This document shows, one piece after another, positions 37,316 through 46,995 of a DNA stretch of 64,000 bases (its first letter is position 1; each line of letters opens with the position of its first letter). The stretch spans positions 1,178,001 to 1,242,000 of the forward strand of contig OZ253444.1 of assembly GCA_965261065.1 (NCBI GenBank), given 5' to 3'. The notes under the pieces are model-generated. The model worked only from the letters and a program-made list of their open reading frames with translations, did not search any database and had not been told where the DNA came from. Source of the DNA: JAKZVK01 sp965261065 (GTDB taxonomy: Bacteria; Acidobacteriota; Terriglobia; Bryobacterales; UBA6623). Made by a program: the position numbers and the translations under genes.

Positions 37316-39574
37316 ATGAGAGCATCAGCAGCCACACTAGCCTTGCTAACGCTGTCTCTGACGACGGCCGTTGCCAGCGAGCTACCGCCCCCCGCCGACA
37401 TGCAGGTGGACTTTGATCAACACGTGAAGCCGATCTTGGCTACGAAGTGCCACGCATGCCATGGCACCAAACAGCAACAGTCGGGACTTCGCCTCGACAA
37501 GCGGCAGAACGCCCTGCGCGGTGGCGACTACGGCCCGGTCATCCTTGCGGGCAAGAGCGCCGAGAGCAAGCTGATCCTACGGCTGGTGAGCGGAGATGGT
37601 GGCATGCAGATGCCGCCAACCGGTGCGCTGCCGGCGGAGGACATCGGAATCCTGCGCGCCTGGATCGATCAAGGCGCCGAATGGGGCGACATCGATCTTG
37701 CCCCACAGGAACCTCAAAAACCTCTTGACCCAAAGCTCAAGGCGCTGATTGCAGCCGTGCGTGGCCAAGACGGCGGAGCTGTGCAAAAACTTCTGCGCGA
37801 CGATCCTGAGCTTGTGAAAGGGAGAGACCACAGCGACTCGACGCCGCTTCATCATGCCGCCGGCTTCGGGGACATCGAGACGATGAAGCTCCTGCTGGAC
37901 AACGGCGCGGACATCAACGCCAAAAACCGCCTCGACGGGACGCCCCTGCACTGGGCCGTGCGGAGCGACGAAAAGACGCGCCTGCTGTTGAAACGCGGCG
38001 CCGAAATCAACAGCAAGACCCAGAACGGCAGCACGCCGCTGTACCTAGCCTCCCGCCGCCGCGACAGCCACTCGGTCCTGCGGCTGCTTCTCGATAAGGG
38101 AGCCGATCCCAACATTGCCACGATGAACGGGCGCACGCCGTTGATGGCGGCCGCGCGCGACGGAGACCTCCCGGCGATGAAACTCTTGCTCGGCAACAAG
38201 GCCGACGCAACGGCCCTGAGCGGCAGCGGCGCCGGGACACTGATGGACGCGGCCCGCAGCCGCAACCTCGAAGCTGTCCACTTGTTGCTAGAGAAGGGTG
38301 CCGACGTCAAGGCTCGCACGAAGCGCAATCAGACCGCCCTTGCGATGGCCGCTCAGCAGGGAGCGGAGGACATTGTCAACGTCTTGCTGAAGCAGGGGGC
38401 CGAGCCGGACGGGCAGGACTACCGAGGCTATTCGCCCTTGATGTGGGCCGCCTACTCGGAGGCGATGCCCGCCGGGATCGTGAGGACGCTGCTCGACAGC
38501 GACGCCGACACCACCGTCAGCGGCGAGGGTGAAACTCCCAGCACCCTCGCGGGCAAGCGCGGCGACAACGAGGTGGCCCGCCTGCTCGGTGTGTCCGAGA
38601 AGCAGCGCATGAGCGGAGGCATTGCCGTCGATGCGCCTCTTTCTTCCGGCGAGCAATCCATCCCCGACGCCGTAAAGAAGGCCCTCGCGCTGCTCGAGAA
38701 GCAGAGCCCGCAGTTTGTCAGGAAGGGAGGCTGCAACTCGTGCCACAACCAGTACCTGCCGTCCACCGCCGTAGCTTTGGCGCGTGAGCGCAACATCCCG
38801 GCCCCCAAAGAGCTGACGCAAATTCCTTTGGAGCTGCTCGAGAGAAGCCCCGAACGCACGATGAACATGGCGGCGTTCAGTCCCAACAGCGTCGGCTATG
38901 AGATGTTCGGCTTCGCGGCCACCCGCAGGCCGGGCGACGAATACACCGACTCCCTCGTCCACTATCTGAAGTTGCACCAGTCACCCGAAGGGCACTGGGC
39001 GACCACGGGTAACCGCCCGCCGCTGACCTATGACGCCTACATCACCACGGCGATGGTTATCAAAGCCCTGCAACACTACTCACCCCCCACGGAGAAAGCG
39101 GATACGAAAAAACGCCTCACCCGAGCCGCCGCATGGCTCGAGTCCGCACAGCCGGTGACCACGCAGGAACGAGCCTTCCATCTGCTCGGGCTCAACTGGG
39201 CGGGAGGCGACGAGGCCGTTATCACCAAGTCAGCCCACGCTCTGGCAAGAACGCAACGCGATGACGGCGGCTGGTCGCAACTACCGACCATGGGCAGTGA
39301 CGCCTATGCCACCGGCGAAGCCCTCTATGCGCTTCATCTGGCCGGCAAGATGAAGATCGACCACGACGTGTACCAGAAGGGGATGCGATACCTCCTCCGT
39401 ACGCAGGCGCCGGATGGATCGTGGCACGTCAAGACCCGGTCGTTCCCGGTGCAGCCGTACTTCGAAAGCGGCTTCCCCTATGGGCCCGACCAATGGATTT
39501 CCGCCGCCGGAACGAGCTGGGCATCCATGGCACTCACACTGGCGGTCGAGCCCGAAAGGTTGAGCCGCCGGTAG
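37316..39574 (+). CDS. Cytochrome-ankyrin-toroid fusion protein
   Basis: The ATG at 37316 with GGGAAGGA upstream gives 752 residues. A signal peptide (about 1-21) is followed by a planctomycete-type cytochrome c with CHACH at 45-49 and MPPTGALP, then about six or seven ankyrin repeats at about 170-410 (DSTPLHHAAGFGDIETMKLL, NGRTPLMAAARDGDLPAM). A second heme motif CNSCH lies near 473. The last about 250 residues form an alpha/alpha toroid of the prenyltransferase/squalene-cyclase type (DGGWSQ, DGSWHV, SAAGTSWASMAL). Probably a periplasmic oxidoreductase scaffold; the reaction is unknown. Confidence 0.85.
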   Translation: MRASAATLALLTLSLTTAVASELPPPADMQVDFDQHVKPILATKCHACHGTKQQQSGLRLDKRQNALRGGDYGPVILAGKSAESKLILRLVSGDGGMQMPPTGALPAEDIGILRAWIDQGAEWGDIDLAPQEPQKPLDPKLKALIAAVRGQDGGAVQKLLRDDPELVKGRDHSDSTPLHHAAGFGDIETMKLLLDNGADINAKNRLDGTPLHWAVRSDEKTRLLLKRGAEINSKTQNGSTPLYLASRRRDSHSVLRLLLDKGADPNIATMNGRTPLMAAARDGDLPAMKLLLGNKADATALSGSGAGTLMDAARSRNLEAVHLLLEKGADVKARTKRNQTALAMAAQQGAEDIVNVLLKQGAEPDGQDYRGYSPLMWAAYSEAMPAGIVRTLLDSDADTTVSGEGETPSTLAGKRGDNEVARLLGVSEKQRMSGGIAVDAPLSSGEQSIPDAVKKALALLEKQSPQFVRKGGCNSCHNQYLPSTAVALARERNIPAPKELTQIPLELLERSPERTMNMAAFSPNSVGYEMFGFAATRRPGDEYTDSLVHYLKLHQSPEGHWATTGNRPPLTYDAYITTAMVIKALQHYSPPTEKADTKKRLTRAAAWLESAQPVTTQERAFHLLGLNWAGGDEAVITKSAHALARTQRDDGGWSQLPTMGSDAYATGEALYALHLAGKMKIDHDVYQKGMRYLLRTQAPDGSWHVKTRSFPVQPYFESGFPYGPDQWISAAGTSWASMALTLAVEPERLSRR

Positions 39575-39732
39575 GCCGACAACTCGGCAAGCGATCACCG
39601 ATCGATTCGACCTCTCACGGTCACGATCCGTTTGACGATGCCGACTCGCTTTCCCGATACCATTCGTATCGAGGTTCACTCTCAAGTCCTCCCAAACGGG
39701 AGCACAAGATGAGGATCGAGAGGAACTAGCCG

Positions 39733-40881
39733 ATGCCTGTACCGACCCGCCGCAACCTGCTCAAATCCATCTCGGCCCTAGGGGTTGGGTCCGGCGTGAC
39801 GCAACCGCTGCTCGCCGCTTCTGCAGCAGCCCCCGCCTCCGCCACGGGGATGCGGTTCACCCGCTACGAGGTGGTCCCCACCGCGGTACCCATGCATGAG
39901 CGCGTGCGCGAGGCCTGGCAGCGAAGCTTCCGTCTGCAGAACCGCTTCCAAACGCACTACTACCCGACCATCGTGCGCCTTTACACCGACGAAGATCTGG
40001 TGGGAATCTGCGACGCGCAGATGAAAGCGGGCAAGGCGAAGCAGATCCTGGCGGGCATGGTTGGCCACTCCCCGTGGGAGTACTTGCTCGACGATCGGCT
40101 CGGCGGCATTCTCGTCGCGGTCTACGACTTGATCGGGCAGGCGACCAGCCTACCGATTTCGCGGCTGTTCTCGACGTCACCGAAAGAGCGCATCGTCCAA
40201 ACCTGGTGGAGCCAGTGCTTTCCGCCGGACCTGATGGCGTCCGAGGCCAAGCTCGGCGCAGACCTCGGCTACCGCGTGCACAAGGTGAAGGCGCGGCCCT
40301 GGGAGGACCCGATTGAACAGGCGGCGGCGATCTGCGAGGTCATCCCGCGTGACATGCGAGTGTGGGTGGATGCCAACGGCTGGTGGGGGTCTGTCGGCCG
40401 CACGGTCTACTTCTGCGAGTAACTCGCCAAGTTCCACAACTACTTCGCCATCGAATCACCGATCGCCCGCCGGCAGAGCGTCGACGGATTTCGGCAACTC
40501 AAGGGCAAGGTGTCGCTGATGGTCACCGAGCACATGCCTCGCGACCCGATGCCGTTCATCCGCGAGAGTTTGGTGGATGCCTTTGTCGTCGGCCCCCCGT
40601 TCGGACGGGGACTGGTGCAGCGGGCCTTGATGGCCGAGGTCACCCGCGTCCCCTTGTGGCTGGAGCACAGCATCCAAACCGGCATCAACCAGGTCTTCCA
40701 GGCGCACCAGACCGCCGCGCTGCCCGGCATCGAGTACGCCATCAGCCACCCCCACGTCCACGAGGACGACCTGATGGCCGAACCGTTCAAAATGAAAGAC
40801 GGCTTCTACACTGTGCCGACCAAACCCGGCCTCGGCGTCAGCCTTGATGAGGATGCGGTGGATAAGTACCGCCAGGGTTGA
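39733..40881 (+). pseudogene. Enolase-superfamily (mandelate-racemase-like) gene with one in-frame stop
   Basis: Enolase-superfamily residues are visible: KVK at 184-186 (the catalytic lysine pair), D213 (WVDANGWW) and E241 (FAIESP), which are metal ligands. The signal at the N-terminus (RRNLLKSISALGVGSG) suggests Tat export. At 40420-40422 a TAA stop replaces what the frame suggests was a glutamate codon (FCE then LAKFHNY). The reading frame continues unchanged to a stop at 40879-40881, with the rest of the barrel. Such enzymes dehydrate or epimerise sugar acids. Without readthrough, only 229 residues are made. Confidence 0.82.
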
Positions 40882-41054
40882 GGGTTCCGCACTTCCCTGG
40901 GACGAAACCATAGACTCGACTATACCCAGTTAGCGCTTCAGACAAGCGAACACTTCTGGACCGCAGGGGACATTTCTATTGCCTCTTGACAGCTCTAGCA
41001 AAAACCGGCTCCCGGCGCGCACCGGTTTGACGTACAATTGTGCCGGACCCAGCT

Positions 41055-41924
41055 ATGGCCGAACCGAAACCGACGCCGCCTCCGCCCAGCGCCACCGTGG
41101 CGCTTGGTATCGCCTATCTCGTTCTGTCTGCCTTCCTGATCTACACCCTAGCTGCTTTCTGGCCCAGTGGAGAGGTAACCCAGCAGCAGGCGGGCAACAC
41201 AATCGTCACCGACTGGGACCCGAACGTGACTTGGCTCGGAAAATCCTTCCAGCTACCGACCGAGACCCGGCTCCTATGGATCGTGGTACTTGCAGGCGCT
41301 CTCGGCTCCTACATCCATACCGTGACGTCCTTCGCCACTTTCGTTGGAAATAGAACGTTTTCCGGCACTTGGATCTGGTGGTACTTGTTGCGGCCGCCGA
41401 TCGGCGTCTCTCTGGCTCTACTGTTTTACTTCGCCGTTCGGGGTGGTTTTCTCTCCAGCGGTGCCGTTGGGAGCGATGTCAGCCCCTATGGGGTAGCAGC
41501 GCTTGCCGGCCTCGTCGGTATGTTTTCGAAGCAGGCCGCGGACAAGCTCAGGGAGACGTTCGACAACCTCTTCAGAACGGCTCAGGGGCAGGGCGACGAC
41601 CAGAGGCGCGACAAATTGCATGGCTCAGAGCCGGTCATCACGGCCCTCGATCCCGTGAGCCTCCCCGCCAACCGGGCGGAAGCTTCCGTTACGGTCAAGG
41701 GACGTAACTTCAGCGCGGCTGTTGTCGGGGCGGTGGACGGCGTCGCACGCCCCACGGAGTTTCGCAGCGAATCAGAGTTGGTGGTCCGCTTGCAGCCCGA
41801 AGACACCGCTTCACCTGGCACCCTCGACATTACTGTTAGGGCTGGGCCTTCCTCCACGGATCGGTCTAACACGGTTCAACTCGAAGTGCTCCCCGTGGAG
41901 CCCGCGCCTTCAACCTCGGAGTGA
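41055..41924 (+). CDS. Membrane protein with C-terminal IPT/TIG domain
   Basis: The ATG at 41055 gives 289 residues. Three hydrophobic segments (AYLVLSAFLIYTLAAFW, LLWIVVLAGALGSYI, and a run in the GVSLALLFYFAV region) precede a region with KQAADKLRETFDNLF. An IPT/TIG beta-sandwich follows (VSLPANRAEASVTVKGRNF) to near the end. The domain suggests carbohydrate or protein binding outside the cell. It is independent of the neighbouring enolase-like pseudogene. Confidence 0.72.
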   Translation: MAEPKPTPPPPSATVALGIAYLVLSAFLIYTLAAFWPSGEVTQQQAGNTIVTDWDPNVTWLGKSFQLPTETRLLWIVVLAGALGSYIHTVTSFATFVGNRTFSGTWIWWYLLRPPIGVSLALLFYFAVRGGFLSSGAVGSDVSPYGVAALAGLVGMFSKQAADKLRETFDNLFRTAQGQGDDQRRDKLHGSEPVITALDPVSLPANRAEASVTVKGRNFSAAVVGAVDGVARPTEFRSESELVVRLQPEDTASPGTLDITVRAGPSSTDRSNTVQLEVLPVEPAPSTSE

Positions 41925-41974
41925 CGCCCCGGGCGGCTGGATGGGATCGACTTTGATGAACTTCAACGCAACAC

Positions 41975-42003
41975 TTGACACAGTACTATTTAATTAGTAC
42001 TAT
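41975..42003 (+). promoter_or_regulatory. Promoter of blaI-like gene
   Basis: The -35 box TTGACA is at 41975-41980 and the -10 box TACTAT at 41998-42003, separated by exactly 17 bases. The start codon is 10 bases after the -10 box, so the leader is very short or the start lies slightly further in. Confidence 0.7.
41982..42001. promoter_or_regulatory. Palindromic operator between the promoter boxes
   Basis: AGTACTA (41982-41988) and TAGTACT (41995-42001) form a perfect 7-bp inverted repeat with a TTTAAT spacer. It fills the space between the -35 and -10 boxes and overlaps the latter, as expected for autorepression by the BlaI-type protein encoded just downstream. Binding itself is inferred. 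Confidence 0.7.
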
Positions 42004-42012
42004 AGAAAGAGT

Positions 42013-42387
42013 ATGAGGTCGAGAAGCGCCGTTCTCACCGATCAGGAACTCGAAATCATGAAGGTCGTCTGGGACCACGAGTCCCCAACGGTCCGTGATG
42101 TCTATGAGACTCTGCTCAAGCGGCGCAAGGTCGCCTACACCACCGTGATGACGATGATGAACATCCTCGTCGAGAAAAAGTACCTCAAGAAGTGCTCCTG
42201 GGACCGCGCCTACACCTACCAACCGACCCAGCCCAAGCAACAGGTCATCAAAGCCATGGTCAGCGACTTCCTCGGACGGGTGTTCGACGGATCGGCCCAG
42301 CCGCTACTCGTGCATCTCGTCGACGACCGGCGGCTCACCGAAAAAGACCTCGAAGAGTTGCAACGCATGATTGAGGAGGAGCGATGA
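42013..42387 (+). CDS. BlaI/MecI/CopY-family transcriptional repressor
   Basis: The 124-residue protein has a winged helix at about 10-75 (LTDQELEIMKVVWDHESPTVRDVYETL, seen in two pieces, then KVAYTTVMTMMNILVEKKYL) and a helical dimer region (PLLVHLVDDRRLTEKDLEELQRMIEEER in pieces). The family is relieved by a membrane protease of BlaR1 type, and the next gene overlaps by 4 bases and is such a protein, though truncated. Autorepression through the palindrome upstream is likely. Confidence 0.9.
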   Translation: MRSRSAVLTDQELEIMKVVWDHESPTVRDVYETLLKRRKVAYTTVMTMMNILVEKKYLKKCSWDRAYTYQPTQPKQQVIKAMVSDFLGRVFDGSAQPLLVHLVDDRRLTEKDLEELQRMIEEER

Positions 42388-42779
42388 GCCTGGCTTGGGG
42401 GCTGACCAACTTGTGGGACTTCAGCCTGCAGGCCGCCTTGCTGGTTCTGGTGGGCGGCCTGTTGTTGGACGTGTTTCGCATTTGGGATGCGCGTGTCCGA
42501 TTGGTGTACTGGCAGGCTTTGCTGGCGGCCTGTTTCGTGGTGCCCCTCGTTCAGCCGTGGGAAACCGTAGCGACGGTTCCCTACTCCACGGGTCAAGCCG
42601 GCGCCCTCGTCGCAAGCGGCGTCGCGGCATCGTGGCGTTTCGAGGAACCATTGGTCCTGGTGCTGCTGACCGGTTTCGTGTGCCGATTGCTGTGGCTGTC
42701 GATCGGCGCGGTCCGGCTGAGGCGGCATCGCCGGCAGAGCCGGTCGTGGGAGCGCGTTCCTTCGTGGCGGCCATACAGT
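42384..42779 (+). pseudogene. BlaR1-like M56 membrane protease, truncated
   Basis: The start overlaps the BlaI-type stop by 4 bases. Residues 1-120 have the M56 transmembrane N-terminus: three hydrophobic segments (AALLVLVGGLLLDVF, WQALLAACFVVPL, LVLVLLTGFVCRLLWLSIGA) and a basic loop RLRRHRRQSR. The HEXXH zinc site is absent. The frame runs into a stop at 42810 after a junction near TCTAGAGCATTTTC. The sensor/protease half is lost, so the repressor has no obvious local partner. Confidence 0.7.
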
Positions 42780-43263
42780 CTAGAGCATTTTCAAATTTTT
42801 CATAGCTCGTAGCCGCAGTGACGGAAGCAGGGCCGACGAGGGGCGGGCCGAAATGCCCGGAAACACGGTAACCTCGAAGTTAGGGGATCCGATTCTAATC
42901 GAGACGCTTGACTATGCAGTCCAGCCAACTCCCAGTTGTTGTTCGTGGCGCAGGCACGACGCCGTCCGAACGATACCTTAAGCGTCTTTGTGACCGCACT
43001 TTCCTCTCCCTCTGGAGTTATCCAGGACTTTTTCGCGATCAAGGGAACCAACGAGGAGGAGATGGGAAGGAAGTTTGTGATCTGATCGTAGTCTTTGGGG
43101 ACCAGATCATTCTGTTTTCAGACAAGGACTGTGCCTTCCCGCATTCTGGAAGTCTTCAGACGAGATGGAGTCGTTGGTTCAGGAAGGCGGTTCTGAAATC
43201 AGCGGAGCAAGTTTGGGGAGCCGAGAGGTGGATCGTCAACTATCCTGACCGCCTTTTCGTTGA

Positions 43264-44294
43264 GCTGGGTATACACTTGACTCAGGTGACCCCAAGATGT
43301 AGTGTAGGGCCTGGTGGAGGATTACCCGCGCGACCAACTCGAATTCGAGTCTCGCTTTGCGAGCGAGGAGGCTTGCCGCGACTATCTGTTCGCCTTGCGC
43401 TGGCCAGAGGGTTTCCGCTGTCCAAGGTGTGGGCATGAGCGCGCTTGGCCGGTGCGCAAAGTGTGGTTCGAATGCGCTCGCTGCGGGCGGCAAACCTCCG
43501 TCACCGCCGGCACGATCTTTCAAGACACACGCAAGCCGCTGCAGCTGTGGTTCCGGGCGATGTGGACCATCACCACGCAGAAGAATGGGGCCAGCGCCCT
43601 GGGTCTACAGCGCGTTCTGGGACTGGGCAGTTACCAAACCGCCTGGCCTTGGATGCACAAGCTGAGGCGAGCGATGGTGCGCCCGAGGCGGGAGCGATTG
43701 ACGGGCCTCGTCGAGGTCGATGAGACCTACTGGGGCGCTGAAGAAGAAGGGGTAATCGGCCGGCAGACCGAGCGTAAAGCGTTGATTGCAGTCGCCGCGG
43801 AAGAGAGAGGCACCGGGCTGGGGCGCATCCGCATGCAGCGCGTTCAGAACGCCTCGGCGGCCAGTTTGATGCCCTTCGTCGAGGAGTCGGTCGAGCCGGG
43901 CAGCGTGGTTGTTGCCGACAACTGGTCGGGCTACGATCCGCTCAAGAAGAAGGACTACCAGCGTCGTATCATCTCGATTAACAACCGCCGCGAGCAGGCC
44001 TCGCAGCTACTGCCGAGGGTGCACTTGGCGATCTCGCTACTCAAGCGCTGGATGCTGGGCACGCATCAGGGGGCGGTCAGCCACGAGCATCTGGACTACT
44101 ATCTCGACGAGTTCGTGTTCCGCTTCAATCGGCGCAGATCACGCAGTCGGGGCAAGCTCTTCTACCGCCTTGTGCAGCAGGCCATGGCGGTGGAGCCGAC
44201 GCCGTACCGCTCGATCGTCGCCGATTGGGACGCTAAGACGCTGTGAGCCCAACTACAAGATGTTGGGGTCACCTGAGTCAAGTGGATACCCGGC
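43264..44294 (+). mobile_element. IS1595-family insertion sequence, copy 2
   Basis: 1031 bp with the same inverted-repeat ends as copy 1, one base changed on the left (GTATACAC for GTATCCAC). The 8-base target duplication TTCGTTGA (43256-43263 and 44295-44302) is perfect. It interrupts the nuclease-like/SEC-C gene. Confidence 0.96.
43314..44246 (+). CDS. IS1595-family transposase (copy 2)
   Basis: 310 residues. It is the same as copy 1 except at a few places (PLQLWFR, RPRRERL, VVADNWSGY, KKKDYQ). The second DDE aspartate is retained although the preceding threonine is alanine. The zinc ribbon is intact. Confidence 0.95.
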   Translation: MEDYPRDQLEFESRFASEEACRDYLFALRWPEGFRCPRCGHERAWPVRKVWFECARCGRQTSVTAGTIFQDTRKPLQLWFRAMWTITTQKNGASALGLQRVLGLGSYQTAWPWMHKLRRAMVRPRRERLTGLVEVDETYWGAEEEGVIGRQTERKALIAVAAEERGTGLGRIRMQRVQNASAASLMPFVEESVEPGSVVVADNWSGYDPLKKKDYQRRIISINNRREQASQLLPRVHLAISLLKRWMLGTHQGAVSHEHLDYYLDEFVFRFNRRRSRSRGKLFYRLVQQAMAVEPTPYRSIVADWDAKTL

Positions 44295-45270
44295 TTCGTT
44301 GATAAGGCGTGCAAGCAGAGATTCCCCCTCGACCTTCCTACTCCCGAGCGGATGCATTGTCATCGCATTGTTGTTGCGCACAATGTTTCGGAGCCCTGCC
44401 GCAAGCACCTAGGCGGAAGCGGGACTCTAATGTTCAACTCGGATATCGAGGGGCCCATGCACTGGGACCCACGGCTCGGTCCCTCTCAGCCGTTCGCCTC
44501 TGGCTGGCTCGACAGAACGAAAGGTTTCGTCCACGTCATCGACGACGTCGGACTTGACATCCTGCTGAGAAACAGGGACACGATTAGCGACTTCCTTGAC
44601 TACCTCCAAGCCAAGGAAGAACTACTCCAAAGGGAGATGCGCGTATTCATCACCGGGGAAGAAGAACTCCTCGCCCACTACTTGACCACTCTCAAGGATG
44701 GAAAACACGGGTTCGCGGTCCCCACCAATATCCATGCTTTAGCGCTTCCAGAGGGAGAATGGGAGGACTTTGAACGTAGTGAGGAACGTAGGGCACAAGT
44801 CACTGCTGACCATATCAGCTACTATTGGGACGCCCTCATCGAGACGTTCAATCAACACATTCTAGGCGGAACCTCGCACTTCGTGAGTCACACACATATC
44901 GGCGAGCACGAGAAAATTATGCGGTTCTTGGCGAGGGAATCACGCTTCCGGCGGCGGATGTTGGCGGAGGCGCTGGTTGCCTTGATCGAGAAAGCGACGC
45001 CTCAGCAGCGTGCAACACGAGTGGTGCTGCCCTCCTTCCCTGGGGATCCCCATTTCGTTTTCTTATTGCTACCGAAGCTGGATAGCCAGTCAGAGGAAGA
45101 CTATCGGCTGATCCGCCGGGAGATACTGGAGGCGTGTTGTCGAGTTACGAAGGTGGTGTGTCCGGAAGCTGAAGACATCGTCGGAATCGCGACCCAGACG
45201 GATCCGCGTCTCGCAACACCCTCGGAGGATGCTCTGTATCTCAACGCTCGACACTGGACGCCGGAGCCAG

Positions 45271-46729
45271 TACTACTGTGTTATAAAAAGCCGGAGCCAC
45301 AAAAAGGACAGCAAGGAAGCTGACGCAGAATGTGGCGACCGATTTGCCTCCGCAGCGTCGCAATCGAGCTCGGGTTATGCCGCTCGGGTCGAATCGGGCG
45401 CCCCGCGCGGGCGGAAGTCCCACGGCGGCTTGGGGAGGGGTAGCTGTAATCGGTCGATTCGTGTCGAGAGGGAAAAAAGGCTCCGCTCAGCCACCAGGAA
45501 CCCATACGCCGCAATGCAAAGGGTGGCGTGATGATGAAAGCCCCGCCAGCCGCGTCCTTCGTAGTGACCCAGTCCCAACTCTTGCTTGAGCTCCTGGTAG
45601 TCGCGCTCGATGATCCAGCGGTGCTTGGCCAACCCGACCAGATTCTTGCGGGTCGTTTTGACGCCTAGGTTCGCCAACCAGTAGTGGGTCGGTTCCGCCT
45701 GTTTCGCCGGCCACTCGATCAACAGCCACTGCTCGGGGTGCGGTTCGTGTTGTTCGTAGTCGCGACGCGCCGGCCGCACGCGTACGGCAGCGAAACGAGA
45801 ACGTAGCGTCTGGCCGGTCCCTTCCCTCCAGCTCAGCGCGCGGAAGGCTTTGGTCGCCAACAGCTCGCCGGCCAGCTCCTTCACCGTGACGGGCTGCTGT
45901 TTGCCGCGTCGCAACCGCTTCGGCGGCCGACCGCGACCGGAGTATTTCTTCGCCGGCAGAGGCCCTTGCCCCGCTCGCCACACGGTCGTCGAACTCCGGA
46001 TGCCGACGACATACTCGAGTCCCCGTTGCGCCAGTTCGTTGCGAAACGCGCTGTCGTTGCCGTAGGCGGCATCGGCCAACACGACCCCCGGCTCGATGTC
46101 ATCTTCGAGCGCCTGTCGAATCTGGCCCAGTGCGATCTGTGGTTTCGTCTCCAAGCGGATCTCGTCGGGCACGCGGGTTTTGCGTCGCCGTTTTCGATCG
46201 TCGGCCCAGGACGCGGGCAGGTACAGGCGGTAGGCGATCGGCAGTGAGGCTTTCGAGGTGGCGACCGACAGGCTCACCGCCACTCGACAGTTTTCTTGTT
46301 TGCCGAGTTGTCCGCAATACTGGTGCGCCACGCCGACCGAGTGTTTGCCCTTCTTGGGGAAGGACGTGTCATCAACGATCCAGGCCACGACGGGCGAGGT
46401 CTTCTTCATCGCCTGCAGCACGCGGCCCCGCACGGCGGCGAGCAGGGCGTCGTCGTCCCACGGCGAGTCGGCGACCAGATGATGCAGCGACTGGTGCGTA
46501 CGGCGAACGTTGTGCGGGGCGAGGCGTGCCGCCATCGGCTCCACGCATTTGCGCTCGATGGGCAGTAGGAGATCGCGGCAATAAGCTTTCAAGGGCTCGC
46601 TGCGGTCGGCATGTCTCGCGGCACGCGCCAGGCTGTCGAGATAAGCCGCGAAACGTTGTTGCTGTTTGCCTGACGCCGACTCCTTGTTCGGCACACTTTT
46701 ATGCTAGCATGTTTTATAACACAGTAGTA
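45271..46729 (-). mobile_element. IS701-family insertion sequence
   Basis: 1459 bp with perfect 18-base inverted repeats TACTACTGTGTTATAAAA at both ends. Flanks are CCAG (45267-45270) and CTAG (46730-46733), close to the CTAG target typical of IS701. Taking CTAG as the original, removal restores the reading frame of the split gene. Confidence 0.9.
45375..46694 (-). CDS. IS701-family transposase
   Basis: The 439-residue transposase has DDE-type motifs: WIVDDTSFPKKG, ADAAYGND, and the RWIIERDYQELKQELGLGHY stretch of the IS4/IS701 superfamily. A C-terminal basic tail is present. Full length with no stop. Confidence 0.93.
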   Translation of the reverse strand: MPNKESASGKQQQRFAAYLDSLARAARHADRSEPLKAYCRDLLLPIERKCVEPMAARLAPHNVRRTHQSLHHLVADSPWDDDALLAAVRGRVLQAMKKTSPVVAWIVDDTSFPKKGKHSVGVAHQYCGQLGKQENCRVAVSLSVATSKASLPIAYRLYLPASWADDRKRRRKTRVPDEIRLETKPQIALGQIRQALEDDIEPGVVLADAAYGNDSAFRNELAQRGLEYVVGIRSSTTVWRAGQGPLPAKKYSGRGRPPKRLRRGKQQPVTVKELAGELLATKAFRALSWREGTGQTLRSRFAAVRVRPARRDYEQHEPHPEQWLLIEWPAKQAEPTHYWLANLGVKTTRKNLVGLAKHRWIIERDYQELKQELGLGHYEGRGWRGFHHHATLCIAAYGFLVAERSLFSLSTRIDRLQLPLPKPPWDFRPRGAPDSTRAA

Positions 46730-46995
46730 CTAGAGAACCATGCGCGAAAGCTTCAGACTGATCTGGCCCTCCTGGTGAACTTGAATCGGTTCGAGGACAG
46801 AGTCTACGAGTTTCCGGTCTCAAAGGCGCCCGTCGGTCCAAGATTCAAGCCAGGCAAGAACCCGCGTAACAAGCCATGTCCATGAGGGAGCGGACAGAAG
46901 TTCAAGAAATGCTGTGGACGCTAGTTCATTGACCGCCTGAAGATTTTACAAACAAACATGTTTTGGATCGAAATGTTTTGGGGCATACTTGAGGT

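Larger units (their letters stand above)
42914..46924 (+). pseudogene. Nuclease-like gene with SEC-C end, split by two insertion sequences and a TGA
   Basis: Coding segments 42914-43263, 44303-45270 and 46734-46924 join exactly in frame to about 502 residues. The first part has KEVCDLIVVFGDQIILFSDKD, a D-x-x-x-x-F-x-x-x-x-x-x-x-D/K pattern compatible with a PD-(D/E)xK-type nuclease fold, but this is only an impression. The end reads GKNPRNKPCP, then stop TGA at 46883-46885, then GSGQKFKKCCG: a SEC-C zinc motif in which the second cysteine codon has become TGA. IS1595 copy 2 and an IS701 element sit inside. Lower GC than the neighbours suggests horizontal origin. Confidence 0.75.

Noticed and set aside
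45229..45589. Open frames spanning the left end of IS701
   Set aside because: They combine the broken gene and the inverted repeat and have no own start signal.
41982..46729. Shared AGTACTA word in the BlaI operator and the IS701 ends
   Set aside because: A short AT-rich word; the match is limited to a few bases and no functional link is supported.
46883..46885. Selenocysteine codon in the SEC-C motif
   Set aside because: Not proposed as fact: the gene carries two insertions, and simple TGT/TGC to TGA decay is more likely. No SECIS element was identified.
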